In this document: in pieces, positions 15,894 through 24,290 of the stretch
Layout of the letters: every line of letters starts with the position of its first letter
Numbering within the stretch: the first letter of the stretch is position 1
DNA from: Acidobacteriota bacterium
Lineage (GTDB): Bacteria > Acidobacteriota > Vicinamibacteria > Vicinamibacterales > UBA2999
NCBI GenBank assembly: GCA_947465645.1
Contig: CANIBQ010000037.1
Span: forward strand, 1 to 48,772
Direction of reading: 5' to 3'
DNA: 48,772 nt
Position numbers and translations under genes: made by a program
Notes under the pieces: model-generated
Seen by the model: the letters and a program-made list of their open reading frames with translations, nothing else
The model's database searches: none
What the model was told of the DNA's origin: nothing

Positions 15894-16072
15894 GTGACCG
15901 GCCAGATTATCGGCGGGGCAATCGAGGTCCATCGGATCCTTGGCCCGCTCGGCACCTGCGATTCGTCGTTCAACGAGCCGTTCCAGTCATCTACAAAGGG
16001 ATCGCGCTCGACTCGCACTACCGGGTCGACCTGATCGTCGAGGATCAGGTCGTCGTCGAGGTGAAATCATGG
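15894..16072 (+). pseudogene. Broken GxxExxY-family gene remnant
   Basis: The GTG at 15894 starts VTGQIIGGAIEVHRILGP, the N-terminus of the GxxExxY (PDDEXK-like) family. The sequence then jumps by a deletion and frameshift into QRAVPVIYKGIALDSHYRVD followed by LIVEDQVVVEVKS, the family's C-terminal half, which runs out into non-homologous sequence. The central 30-40 residues that normally include the Y of GxxExxY and a CLxxEL segment are lost. The preceding bases (15811-15840, GGAACGGAGG) hold the family's usual purine-rich leader. Confidence 0.65.
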
Positions 16073-16088
16073 GCTGACACGCTTGATA

Positions 16089-16105
16089 GCCCGCCGGAGG
16101 CGGGC
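16089..16105. repeat. 17-bp palindrome GCCCGCC-NNN-GGCGGGC (copy 1)
   Basis: A perfect 7-bp inverted repeat with a 3-base loop (GGA), directly after the GxxExxY remnant. The same palindrome, with loop GGT, occurs at 22380-22396. No T-run follows. It behaves like a short REP element rather than a terminator. Confidence 0.55.
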
Positions 16106-16205
16106 GTCACCGGCGGAATCTCCGTTCCTCCGCGCCTCCGTGTGAATCCGTTCCCTCCGGAGCCTCCGGCGCCTGGTTGTCAAAAGGTGCGGGATAATTG
16201 ATCGA

Positions 16206-18488
16206 ATGTCGCTTACGGCCAGACCGGCGCAAGGCGCCGCCCTCTTTCTTCTTCTTATCCTCTCCGTCGCAGCCGCCACACCATCCGAAGCCCAGCTTCC
16301 GTTGATTGACGGTCCGCCGGCGCCGGTCGGGACCGCGGCCATCACGCGTGACGATCGCGGCCGCGCGACGATGCGGGCGGTGCGTCTGACGACACCGATC
16401 GCGCTCGACGGCCTGCTCGACGAAGCGGCGTACACGGCGGTGACGCCGGTCAACGACTTCATCCAGCAGGCGCCGCGCGAAGGCGAACCCGCCACCGAAC
16501 CGACCGAGCTCTGGGTCTTCTTCGACGACACCAACCTGTACATCTCGGTGCGGTGCCTCGACAGCCAGCCCGAACGCGAGATTGCCACCGAGCTTCGCCG
16601 TGACAACGCCGGCCTCATCGCCAACGAGAGCATCAGCATCGTCCTCGACACCTTTTACGACCGACGCAACGGCTTCACGTTCCAGACCGGCCCGCTCGGC
16701 ACCATTCGAGAGCAGGCGATTATCGACGGCCAGTTGAACGAGAGCTGGAACACGGTGTGGGACTCGCGCTCGGCGCGGTCCGATCGTGGCTGGACGGCGG
16801 AGATGGTGATTCCGTTCAAGTCCCTGCGGTACGCCGGCGCGGGCGGCCAGGTGTGGGGCATCAACGTGCGGCGCATCGTCAAGTGGAAGAACGAGCTTTC
16901 CTTCCTGACCCCCGTGCCGGCCGCCTACGGACAGGGCGCGGTCAATCGGCTCAACGTCGCCGCGACGCTGGTCGGAGTCGAAACGCCGCTCCAGTCGAAG
17001 AACCTGGAATTGAAGCCCTATGCGACCTCGTCGCTGGTCACCGACAGAGCCGCCGAACTGCCGGTGTCGAACGACCTGACGAAGAACGTGGGACTCGACT
17101 TCAAGTACGGGCTCACCAGGGGGCTGGTCGTCGATGCGACCATCAACACCGACTTCGCGCAGGTCGAGGAAGATCTGCAGCAGGTGAATCTGACGCGGTT
17201 CAGCCTGTTCTTTCCGGAGAAGCGCGAGTTCTTCATGGAGGGGCAAGGCATCTTTGCATTCGGCGGCGCCCCGCTCGTCTCCTTCGGCGGCGGAATCGGG
17301 CGCGAGGTCCCGATTCTGTTTTTCAGCCGGCGGATCGGCTTGAGCCAGGGGCAGGCGGTGCCGGTCGTGGCCGGCGGACGGCTGACGGGCCGCGCCGGCG
17401 CGTACAGCATCGGCGCGCTGAACATCCAGACGGACGACAAGCCGTCAGCCGGCGCGGCCGCGACCAATTTCTCGATCGTGCGGATCAAGCGGAATATCCT
17501 GCGCCGCAGCAGCATCGGCTTCATCTCGACTCGCAGGGATCCCGGGACGATTGGCGACTCGAATATCGCCGCGGGTCTCGACGCCAACTTCGACTTTTAC
17601 GACAACCTCGGCTTCAGCGGGTACTACGCGCGGACGACCCCGGGCGCCGCCGCGGCAGACTCGAGCGCGAGCTACCGCCTGCTCGGCGTGTATGGTGGCG
17701 ACCGCTACGGCCTCGAGGCGGAGCACCTGGCGATCGGCGCGGAATTCAATCCTGAGGTGGGCTTCGTGCGGCGCACGGACTTCCGCCGCACGCACGGCAA
17801 GGCGAGGTTCAGCCCTCGACCGCGCGACAGCAGGCTGGTGCGCAAGCTGTCCTGGGAGGCCGGGTTCGATTACGTCGAGGACGAGGCGCGGACGGTCGTG
17901 CAGAACCGCGCCGCCGTCGGGGCGTTTCGCACCGAGTTCAACAGCGGCGACTGGCTGTCGGCCGACTACGAGCGCGAGTACGAGTTCGTCCCGCGTGACT
18001 TCCCGATCGCCACCGGCGTGGTCGTGCCGTCGGGCGGCTACGAGTATTCCAGTCTCCGCCTCGGCTACAACATAGGCCAGCAGCGCAAGGTCTCGGGGCA
18101 GTTGTCAGCGGCGGCCGGGTCGTTCTATGGGGGCGGCAGCAAGAAGGAAGCGTCGTACAGCGGATACGTGGGATTCGGCCCCCACTTCGCGATCGAGCCC
18201 GCGGCCTCGCTCGCCTGGGTCGACATTCCGTACGGGCAGTTCACGGCCCGGGTCCTCAGCGCCAGAACCATCGTCACGCCGACCCCGCGGATGATGCTGA
18301 GCGGCCTGATGCAGTACAACGCCGCGGCGCATTCGCTCAGCTCGAGCGCGCGGCTTCGCTGGGAGTACCGTCCTGGCAGCGAGCTTTTCGTGGTCTATAG
18401 CGACGGGCGCGATACGCTCGGGACCGGCATTCCCGCCGTCCTCAACCGCTCGCTGGCCTTCAAGATCACCCGCCTCCTGCGCTACTGA
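16206..18488 (+). CDS. DUF5916/CBM9-type outer-membrane protein (copy 1)
   Basis: 760 residues: signal peptide (to about ATPSEA), an N-terminal carbohydrate-binding family 9-like domain (about 55-260; LDGLLDEAAY, LWVFFDDTNLYISVRCLDS, RGWTAEMVIPFKSLRY), then the DUF5916 region, predicted to form an outer-membrane beta-barrel. Diagnostic barrel motifs are INTDFAQVEEDLQQVNLTRF and SLFFPEKREFFMEG, and the chain ends in aromatic strand residues (FKITRLLRY). The family is common in Acidobacteriota and Bacteroidota and is thought to handle extracellular glycans or peptides; function is not proven. A paralogue lies at 24291-26501 with the same motifs. Confidence 0.85.
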   Translation: MSLTARPAQGAALFLLLILSVAAATPSEAQLPLIDGPPAPVGTAAITRDDRGRATMRAVRLTTPIALDGLLDEAAYTAVTPVNDFIQQAPREGEPATEPTELWVFFDDTNLYISVRCLDSQPEREIATELRRDNAGLIANESISIVLDTFYDRRNGFTFQTGPLGTIREQAIIDGQLNESWNTVWDSRSARSDRGWTAEMVIPFKSLRYAGAGGQVWGINVRRIVKWKNELSFLTPVPAAYGQGAVNRLNVAATLVGVETPLQSKNLELKPYATSSLVTDRAAELPVSNDLTKNVGLDFKYGLTRGLVVDATINTDFAQVEEDLQQVNLTRFSLFFPEKREFFMEGQGIFAFGGAPLVSFGGGIGREVPILFFSRRIGLSQGQAVPVVAGGRLTGRAGAYSIGALNIQTDDKPSAGAAATNFSIVRIKRNILRRSSIGFISTRRDPGTIGDSNIAAGLDANFDFYDNLGFSGYYARTTPGAAAADSSASYRLLGVYGGDRYGLEAEHLAIGAEFNPEVGFVRRTDFRRTHGKARFSPRPRDSRLVRKLSWEAGFDYVEDEARTVVQNRAAVGAFRTEFNSGDWLSADYEREYEFVPRDFPIATGVVVPSGGYEYSSLRLGYNIGQQRKVSGQLSAAAGSFYGGGSKKEASYSGYVGFGPHFAIEPAASLAWVDIPYGQFTARVLSARTIVTPTPRMMLSGLMQYNAAAHSLSSSARLRWEYRPGSELFVVYSDGRDTLGTGIPAVLNRSLAFKITRLLRY

Positions 18489-18496
18489 CGCGCGGT

Positions 18497-19447
18497 CTAC
18501 CGCCTCACGGCAGGTTTCTGGAAGAACTGCGGGACGAGAAACGTCAGGAATCCGTTCACATCGCCGCTGACTCCATAGACTTCTCCAGCGTCCGGATTGA
18601 ACGCCACGCCCGCGAATCCGGTCGCGCGCATCGACGGCCCGCGAATAATCATCCGAGGCGGCACGTTGCCGTTGTCGTCGATGTTCCACACACCGATGAA
18701 GCCCGCCTGCAGGAGCTGCGGCACGCCGCCGCGCGCCCGCTGTGGTCCTTCCTCGGTGAGCAGGCGCAGCTTGTTCAGCGATGCTTCGCTGTCGTACAGA
18801 TCGGCAGCTTTCTGAGGCTGCGGGTCCTGCGAACGGAACGCCTGCACCGCGAGATAGATCTTGCCCCGCTCGGGATCGATCGAGACCTGTCGAAACCGTC
18901 CGATCGCCCCGGTCAGCGGACCTCCGATGGTGCGCTTTGGAGCGACGTCGCCGTGATCGAGAAGGTTGAAGACGAACAGCCCGTTCGGGCCTCCGGGTGC
19001 GCGGCTGGCGACGACGATCGCGTTGTTCTTCGCATCCGACGCGACGCCGACGATCTCGCGGAACTGCGTCTTCGGACCGCCGATCACCCGCTTGGGCCGC
19101 GCATTGCCCTTCGCAAGACGATCGAAGATGAGCACCGCGCGCGCGCTCGGATCGCCGGCGAGAATCTCGCCGCTCACCGGGTCGACGCTCGCGGTGTGCG
19201 GCCGGATGAGCCCGGTATCCGCTCCCTGAATCACGCGCAGCGGCGGCTCGTTGCCCGTCGCGCCACCGCGGAATACGAGGATCGCGCCCGACAGGGCCAC
19301 CGGGACGATGATCTCGTCGTTGACGTGGTCGTACGCGATGCCGTGCATCGTGCGGCTGAGATTCGTGGTCTGACCTTCGATGATCCGGTCCGGAGCGACG
19401 TTTCCGTTTGCCAGCCTGGCAAACGCCGAGATTCTCGGCACGCTCAC
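18497..19447 (-). CDS. Beta-propeller protein, C-terminal part split by an in-frame TGA
   Basis: 316 residues of repeated propeller blades with pattern D..N.EI.V.....AI.VF.R.A.GN..P.RVI.G (for example VNDEIIVPVALSGAILVF and GEILAGDPSARAVLIFDR). The apparent GTG start at 19447 directly follows, in the same frame, the TGA (19448-19450) that ends the neighbouring propeller ORF. There is no signal peptide and no ribosome site of its own, and the first residues (VSVPRISAFARLANGNVAPD) complete the last blade of the upstream ORF. It is therefore the second part of one interrupted gene of about 751 codons. Confidence 0.75.
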   Translation of the reverse strand: MSVPRISAFARLANGNVAPDRIIEGQTTNLSRTMHGIAYDHVNDEIIVPVALSGAILVFRGGATGNEPPLRVIQGADTGLIRPHTASVDPVSGEILAGDPSARAVLIFDRLAKGNARPKRVIGGPKTQFREIVGVASDAKNNAIVVASRAPGGPNGLFVFNLLDHGDVAPKRTIGGPLTGAIGRFRQVSIDPERGKIYLAVQAFRSQDPQPQKAADLYDSEASLNKLRLLTEEGPQRARGGVPQLLQAGFIGVWNIDDNGNVPPRMIIRGPSMRATGFAGVAFNPDAGEVYGVSGDVNGFLTFLVPQFFQKPAVRR

Positions 19448-20752
19448 TCAATTCGGGACCAGCAGCTCGCCGCGCTTGCTGTCGTAGGCCGCGGCCGACG
19501 CATTGGTGAACCCGGTCGTCGGCGTGCCGGCCGGCGCATTACGGATGATCCGTTTCGGTGCGACGTCACCGGTCGCCTCGATGTCGAACACCACCGCGGT
19601 GTGATCGCCGTAGTTGGCGACCCAGATCTCGCGGTTCCTGGCATCGAACACCACGCCCACCGGACCGATGATGCCGGTGCGGGGGCCGCCGATGACACGT
19701 GACGGCCCGACGTTGCCCTCGGCCGCCTTCGCGAAGATGAGGATCGAGTTCGACCCGTAGTTGGCCACCGCCAGCTCGCGCCGCTGGCGATCGACGTCAA
19801 TCCCCATCGGCCACGCCAGCTGCGTGCGGTCGCCCTGAATGGTGCGAATCGGCGGGATGTTTCCGTCCCCGGCGGCACGAAACACGCGAATCGACGGCAG
19901 CTCGAATCGCCCCGGCTTGTACTCCCCTGGCAGCAGCACGACGTCGTCGGCATACGACCGCATCTCGGTCCAGTTGCCGTGGTTGGCGGTGAAGACCTCG
20001 TTGCCGGGGCCATCCAGGTAGACGCCGTGCGGGTCGGCGAGCTGCGTCTTCTCGCCCCGGATCGTCCTGAGCGGGCGGTCGATCCCCGAGGCCGAGCGGG
20101 CGTAGATCGAGATGCCCTGGTACTGCTGGCTGGTGACCGCGACTTCGTCACGCATCTGGTCGAGCGAGAGGCCCCAGGATTGGTGCGGAACCTCGAGATC
20201 GCGGACCGGCTTCACGTCGCCGTGCTGGTCGTAAGAAAAGATGGAGACGCCGCCGCCGTCATTGTTGACGACCCACGCCTCACGCCGCTTCGGGTCGAGC
20301 GTGACACCCGCGATGAATCCCAGATCGGCCTGCGGGCCGACGATCTGCCTCTTGGGTTCGGTGACCTTGTCGGACGGGGCGCCGGGCTTGCGGTCGTAGA
20401 TGAGGAGCGAACTGCGGTTCTCGTCGCTCATCACGACGACGTCATTTTCAGGATCGACGGCGATGCCGTCGAACGTGGGATGTGGATCGCCGACGATGCG
20501 GAGCGGCGCCACGTCTCCGCCAACCACGCCCTTCCCTGGCCAGTCGGACGGGACCGCGTCATCGCCGGTCACGGCCGCCGTACGGCCCCGGGTTTGAGCG
20601 TACGCGAGGCCGGGCATCGCGCACATATCGCCGGATTCGGCGGCCCTGAGCATCGGCAGCGCGGTTGCGGCCGAGATCGGACCTGTCGATCGAGCCACGA
20701 AGACGAAGGGCGCCACCGCCACGGCCAGCAGGATCGTGAAACGAAGCATCAT
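19448..20752 (-). CDS. Secreted beta-propeller protein, N-terminal part before in-frame TGA
   Basis: 434 residues: signal peptide, then NHL/YncE-like blades of about 45-50 residues (GIAVDPENDVVVMSDENRSS, GVTLDPKRREAWVVNNDGGG, GIDVDRQRRELAVANYGSNS, each followed by I.I......G...P.R.I.G). The ORF stops after YDSKRGELLVPN, in mid-blade, and the same frame continues past the TGA. ATG codons occur at 20752 and 20749; the GGAGGGG ribosome site suits the second better. The intact protein would be an exported propeller of about 750 residues; ligand unknown. A sequencing error, a recent nonsense mutation or readthrough could each explain the stop. Confidence 0.78.
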   Translation of the reverse strand: MMLRFTILLAVAVAPFVFVARSTGPISAATALPMLRAAESGDMCAMPGLAYAQTRGRTAAVTGDDAVPSDWPGKGVVGGDVAPLRIVGDPHPTFDGIAVDPENDVVVMSDENRSSLLIYDRKPGAPSDKVTEPKRQIVGPQADLGFIAGVTLDPKRREAWVVNNDGGGVSIFSYDQHGDVKPVRDLEVPHQSWGLSLDQMRDEVAVTSQQYQGISIYARSASGIDRPLRTIRGEKTQLADPHGVYLDGPGNEVFTANHGNWTEMRSYADDVVLLPGEYKPGRFELPSIRVFRAAGDGNIPPIRTIQGDRTQLAWPMGIDVDRQRRELAVANYGSNSILIFAKAAEGNVGPSRVIGGPRTGIIGPVGVVFDARNREIWVANYGDHTAVVFDIEATGDVAPKRIIRNAPAGTPTTGFTNASAAAYDSKRGELLVPN

Positions 20753-20800
20753 CCCCTCCGGCCGGCATTATAAGTTACTGCTGCTGCCTGGGCTGACTCG

Positions 20801-22117
20801 TTACTGCGGCGTCACCACCGGCCACTCCTGGGGCCGCCAGCGGCCCCGCGTCGCCAGATAGAACAGCAAAGCAACCCCCGCGGCGGCCAGGACGAGCAGC
20901 GCGTCCGACGCGTTGCTGCTCGAGAACAGCCAGGCGATGAGAGCCAGCGCCACGCCCGCCACGAGATCGCCGCCGGGGACGCTGAACGCCGCCGGACTGC
21001 CGGCGCGGCGCCGCAGTATCGGCACCGCCGCGCAGGTGGCGGCATACGTCACGAGGCGGATCACCGTGCTCAGGCGGACCAGCGAGAGGAACGTCCCCGT
21101 CACGGTCAGCAACGCCACGCCGATCGCCGTGATGACGACGGCGACGTGCGGCGTCCGGAAGCGCGCATGCGTCCGGACGAAGAAGGGCGGCAGGTCGCCC
21201 TGCTCGCCCATGGCGAAGAGCAGGCGCGAGCCGGCGAGCAGCACGCCGTTGAGCGTGCCGAGGATCGAGACGAGCGCGCCGACGGCAATGAAGGCCGCGC
21301 CGTATTGTCCGAACAACCGCGCGCCGACGTCGGCCAGCGGACGCTCGGACGAGGCGAGGTCGGGCACGACGCCAATCGACACCGCCTGGATCGCGATGTA
21401 CAGGACGGTCGCGAGCGCCGTCCCCGTCAGCAGCGCGAACGGCAGGTCGCGCCGTGGATCGCGCGCCTCGCCGGCGGGAATCACGGCGTTCTCGAAGCCA
21501 GTGAAGGCGAAGACGAGCAACAGGACCGCCGCCGAGAAGCCGGAATACTCCGGGGGACCAGCCGCCGAGTACCTGGCCGGATCGATGAAGAAGCTGCCGC
21601 CGACGACGAGCAGCAGCAGCGGCAGGAGCTTTCCGATCGTAAAGATGTTGTTGAAGATCGAAGCCTGACGGACGCCGCGGAGGTTGACCACCGTCACGCC
21701 GACGACCACGATGGCTACGGCCGCCGCGCGCGCCGGGCCTGGAGCCGACACCGGCAGGAACAGGCCGAGGTAGTCAGCAAAGAGGTTGCACAGTGCCGCG
21801 AATCCGGTGAGTCGGGCCAGCCACGCCAGCCATCCGATCTCGAAGCCGACGAGCGGCCCGAACGTCGCGCGGCCGTAGAGATACAAGCCGCCGGTCTGGT
21901 TGAACCGGCTGCTCACCTCGGCGAAGCACAGGATGATCAGGAACACCGGAATCGCGCAGGCGACGTACGCGAGCAGGCTGTAGTCACCCGCCAGCGCGTG
22001 CACCCGCGACGGCAGGCCGAAGATGCCGGCGCCGACGATGAAATTGAGGACGAGCGCGACGAGGTCCCATCTGCGGATCGCGCGCAGCAGTCGCGTGGGC
22101 GCCTCGGGTTGGCTCAA
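20801..22117 (-). CDS. APC-superfamily amino acid permease
   Basis: 438 residues with about twelve membrane helices. The first helix has the substrate-binding glycine motif of APC transporters (FIVGAGIFGLPSRV), and helix two to three has FAEVSSRFNQTGGLYLYGRATFG, both typical of the amino acid/polyamine/organocation family. The helix 6 segment is AFTGFENAVIPAGEARDPRRD, matching the conserved FENA..AGE.. pattern. Probably a proton-coupled amino acid importer or antiporter in the inner membrane; the substrate cannot be told. It stands alone between the propeller gene and secreted-protein genes. Confidence 0.92.
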   Translation of the reverse strand: MSQPEAPTRLLRAIRRWDLVALVLNFIVGAGIFGLPSRVHALAGDYSLLAYVACAIPVFLIILCFAEVSSRFNQTGGLYLYGRATFGPLVGFEIGWLAWLARLTGFAALCNLFADYLGLFLPVSAPGPARAAAVAIVVVGVTVVNLRGVRQASIFNNIFTIGKLLPLLLLVVGGSFFIDPARYSAAGPPEYSGFSAAVLLLVFAFTGFENAVIPAGEARDPRRDLPFALLTGTALATVLYIAIQAVSIGVVPDLASSERPLADVGARLFGQYGAAFIAVGALVSILGTLNGVLLAGSRLLFAMGEQGDLPPFFVRTHARFRTPHVAVVITAIGVALLTVTGTFLSLVRLSTVIRLVTYAATCAAVPILRRRAGSPAAFSVPGGDLVAGVALALIAWLFSSSNASDALLVLAAAGVALLFYLATRGRWRPQEWPVVTPQ

Positions 22118-22132
22118 GGTCCTGGCTCTCGG

Positions 22133-22267
22133 CTACGGAACCCAGCCGGGCAGCGCCGCGATGGAGGCCTGCACCGGGGGGTCGCCGTCCGCCTTCGCGA
22201 TTTGCGGGTTGCCGCCCGAGAGGAGTGTCACCGACTTGGCCTTGCTCGCACCTGGCTGGGCGTTCAT
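22133..22267 (-). pseudogene. N-terminal fragment of a DUF1801-like protein
   Basis: A 44-codon ORF whose sequence (SVTLLSGGNPQIAKADGD, then PPVQASIAALPGWVP) matches my recollection of the N-terminus of DUF1801/iron-chaperone-like proteins, which normally continue for another 80-100 residues after the PGW. Here a stop follows at once. It begins 16 bp beyond the permease start on the same strand. The rest of the 22118-22428 gap holds only the palindrome at 22380. Confidence 0.5.
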
Positions 22268-22379
22268 GATCTCCAGTCTCGTGTCATCCTGAGTGTGTCA
22301 CAGGGCCGGCCGACAGAGACCCGACCACCTTGACAGCCGCGTTCGGACGGACGGATCATGCGTGGTCGAGCTTCGTCAT

Positions 22380-22396
22380 GCCCGCCGGTGGCGGGC
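22380..22396. repeat. 17-bp palindrome GCCCGCC-NNN-GGCGGGC (copy 2)
   Basis: Identical arms to the element at 16089-16105, with loop GGT in place of GGA. It lies 33 bp before the start of a secreted-protein gene, where it could also affect the 5' end of that message. Confidence 0.55.
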
Positions 22397-22428
22397 GCAT
22401 AGTCATATAGCCATAGAGGAATCCTGAC

Positions 22429-23286
22429 GTGCGATATCGTTTCGTGATCGTATCGGTCGCCCTGGTCGCGGCCGCGGCATTCACCTCCTCCCTGTCGGCG
22501 CCGGTGACGGCGCAGGCTCAGGCCGGGGCTCGCGCTTACGTGCCGCCAAAGACCGCCAGCGGCCAGCCTGATCTTCAGGGGATCTGGCGGCCCTGGAATC
22601 TCGCGAAGTACGACCTGGAGGACCATGGCGCCAAGCCGGGCGTGCCGGCCGGGCGAGGCTTCGTCGTCGATCCACCTGACGGCAAGATCCCGTATCAACC
22701 GTGGGCGCTCGAACACCGCAAGAAGAACTACGCGGGCACTCTGACGCTCGATCCCACGAAGCATTCGGATCCGCTGGCGAAATGTTTCCTTCCCGGCGTC
22801 CCGCGCATCACGTACCTGGGATGGCCGTTCCAGATCCTGCAGACCCCCGAGCACGTCGCCATCTACTACGAGTGGAGTCATCGCCGGCGCTTCGCGGCGC
22901 TGGGCAACCCGCCGCTGCCGCCGCACGATGACGTCGCCAACTGGAATGGCGTCTCACGGGCGCGTTTCGACGGCAACTCGCTGGTGATCGACGTGACCAA
23001 CTTCAGCGGCTACGCCTGGCTCGACATGGCGGGCAATTTCAGCAGCGACGCGCTGAAGGTGGTCGAGCGATACACGCTGCTCAACGCCGACACCCTGCAG
23101 TACGAAGCCACGATGACAGACCCAAAAGTGTTCACGCGGCCGTGGACGATCAGAATGCAGCTTCAGCGTCAGAAGGATATTGGACTGCTGGAGTACGAGT
23201 GCCTGGACATGCTGGACCAGGTCGGCGTTCCCCACACGTGGCCGAGAGATTTCGAAGCCCCCGAGCCCCCGGCGGCGGCCCGTTGA
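22429..23286 (+). CDS. Secreted protein of unknown function, PDLxGxW family (copy 1)
   Basis: 285 residues from a GTG at 22429, with a signal peptide (cleavage near VTAQAQA). The mature part opens with TASGQPDLQGIWRPWN and contains LEHRKKNYAG, a single-Cys KCFLPGVPR segment and strand-rich sequence RFDGNSLVIDVTNFSGYAWLD and VVERYTLLNADTLQYEATMTDP. The next gene is a clear paralogue with the same order of motifs. Such families occur in expanded sets in Acidobacteriota; no enzymatic motif is recognised. The pair is separated by 20 bp and surely co-transcribed. Confidence 0.8.
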   Translation: MRYRFVIVSVALVAAAAFTSSLSAPVTAQAQAGARAYVPPKTASGQPDLQGIWRPWNLAKYDLEDHGAKPGVPAGRGFVVDPPDGKIPYQPWALEHRKKNYAGTLTLDPTKHSDPLAKCFLPGVPRITYLGWPFQILQTPEHVAIYYEWSHRRRFAALGNPPLPPHDDVANWNGVSRARFDGNSLVIDVTNFSGYAWLDMAGNFSSDALKVVERYTLLNADTLQYEATMTDPKVFTRPWTIRMQLQRQKDIGLLEYECLDMLDQVGVPHTWPRDFEAPEPPAAAR

Positions 23287-23306
23287 TCGTCGTCTGAGGA
23301 GCCATC

Positions 23307-24194
23307 ATGAATACTCTTGTCCGTCGCCTTCTTACGATCACGGCACTCGTGGGTGCGCTGGTCATCACGTCAATATCGCTCTCTGCCCAGGGCCGCGGCG
23401 GTGGACCGCCGGCTCAGGCTAAGCCCCCGGGGCCCGTGCCACGTACGGCCGACGGCAAACCCGATCTCAGAGGCGTCTGGAGCGGCGCCGGCAGAGTCGG
23501 CTTCACGCACAGCGCGCTCATCGAGGAGCACGAAGGGGGCTTCGGCATCTCGGCGGGCAGGAGCCTGATCCTCGACCCGAAGGACGGCGTGATCCCGTAC
23601 AGGCCAGCTGCGCTGGAGGAGCGGAACCGGCGCCGGGACGATGTCAACGCCTACGAAGACCGGGCCAGCCACTGCGAAGCCTACGGCGCGGCACGCCTGC
23701 ACCAGTTCACGCACGACATCCAGTATGTGGGCGATCTGATCATCATCGAGTCAGGCACACCCACGCGTCAGGCACGTATCTTCGACCTGAAAAAGACGAA
23801 GCACCTGCCCGGCACCTTCCGTTTCTGGATGGGCGATTCGATTGTCAGGTGGGAAGGCGACACGTTCGTGATCGAAACCACCAATTTCAACGGCAAGACC
23901 TGGATGGGTTTCGGCGATTATCACGGCCCGGATGCGGTGCTCGTCGAGCGCTACACCATGACCGACTCGGACACTATCCGGTGGACGCAGACGATTACCG
24001 ATCCCGAGACCTTTACACAGCCGTGGACGATGGACTCGGCCTTCCCTCTGGCGCGGCGCCCGAACCTTGCCGTCTCGGACCGCGATAACGAGGACGACTG
24101 CAACGAGGGAAACGTCCAGGTCAGGCACCTGAAGAACAGCTACGAGAAAGAGCACGGGCTTTTGGTTCCGAAGCCCCTCTCTACGTGGCGCTGA
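23307..24194 (+). CDS. Secreted protein of unknown function, PDLxGxW family (copy 2)
   Basis: 295 residues with a signal peptide (to about SLSAQG) and a Gly/Pro-rich linker. It shares with the preceding gene the motifs ADGKPDLRGVWSGAG, PYRPAALEERNRR, WEGDTFVIETTNFNGKTWM and LVERYTMTDSDTIRWTQTITDPETFTQPWT. The C-terminal third has a charged EHGLLVPKPLSTWR end. A ribosome site (GAGGAG) precedes the ATG. The two copies likely arose by tandem duplication and have diverged widely, so they may differ in partner or substrate. Confidence 0.8.
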   Translation: MNTLVRRLLTITALVGALVITSISLSAQGRGGGPPAQAKPPGPVPRTADGKPDLRGVWSGAGRVGFTHSALIEEHEGGFGISAGRSLILDPKDGVIPYRPAALEERNRRRDDVNAYEDRASHCEAYGAARLHQFTHDIQYVGDLIIIESGTPTRQARIFDLKKTKHLPGTFRFWMGDSIVRWEGDTFVIETTNFNGKTWMGFGDYHGPDAVLVERYTMTDSDTIRWTQTITDPETFTQPWTMDSAFPLARRPNLAVSDRDNEDDCNEGNVQVRHLKNSYEKEHGLLVPKPLSTWR

Positions 24195-24210
24195 CGTAGT
24201 CAGCCACTCA

Positions 24211-24237
24211 CCCACCGGCCCTTCGAGGGCCGGTGGG
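24211..24237. terminator. Strong stem-loop after the secreted-protein pair
   Basis: CCCACCGGCCC (24211-24221) pairs perfectly with GGGCCGGTGGG (24227-24237) around the loop TTCGA. It lies 16 bp after the stop of the second secreted-protein gene. No T-run follows, so it may be a Rho-independent-like pause or an mRNA 3'-end stabiliser rather than a canonical terminator. Confidence 0.45.
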
Positions 24238-24290
24238 ACGCCCATCGTGGCGCCCCCCGTATGCAATCCTCCCGGCTGGCATCGAGGCCG

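Noticed and set aside
19448..19450. Selenocysteine at the TGA within the propeller gene
   Set aside because: No SECIS-like hairpin is evident just after the codon and propellers are not known selenoproteins; nonsense mutation or error is simpler.
24211..24237. Classical intrinsic terminator
   Set aside because: The stem is excellent but no T-run follows on either strand, so it is listed only with moderate confidence.
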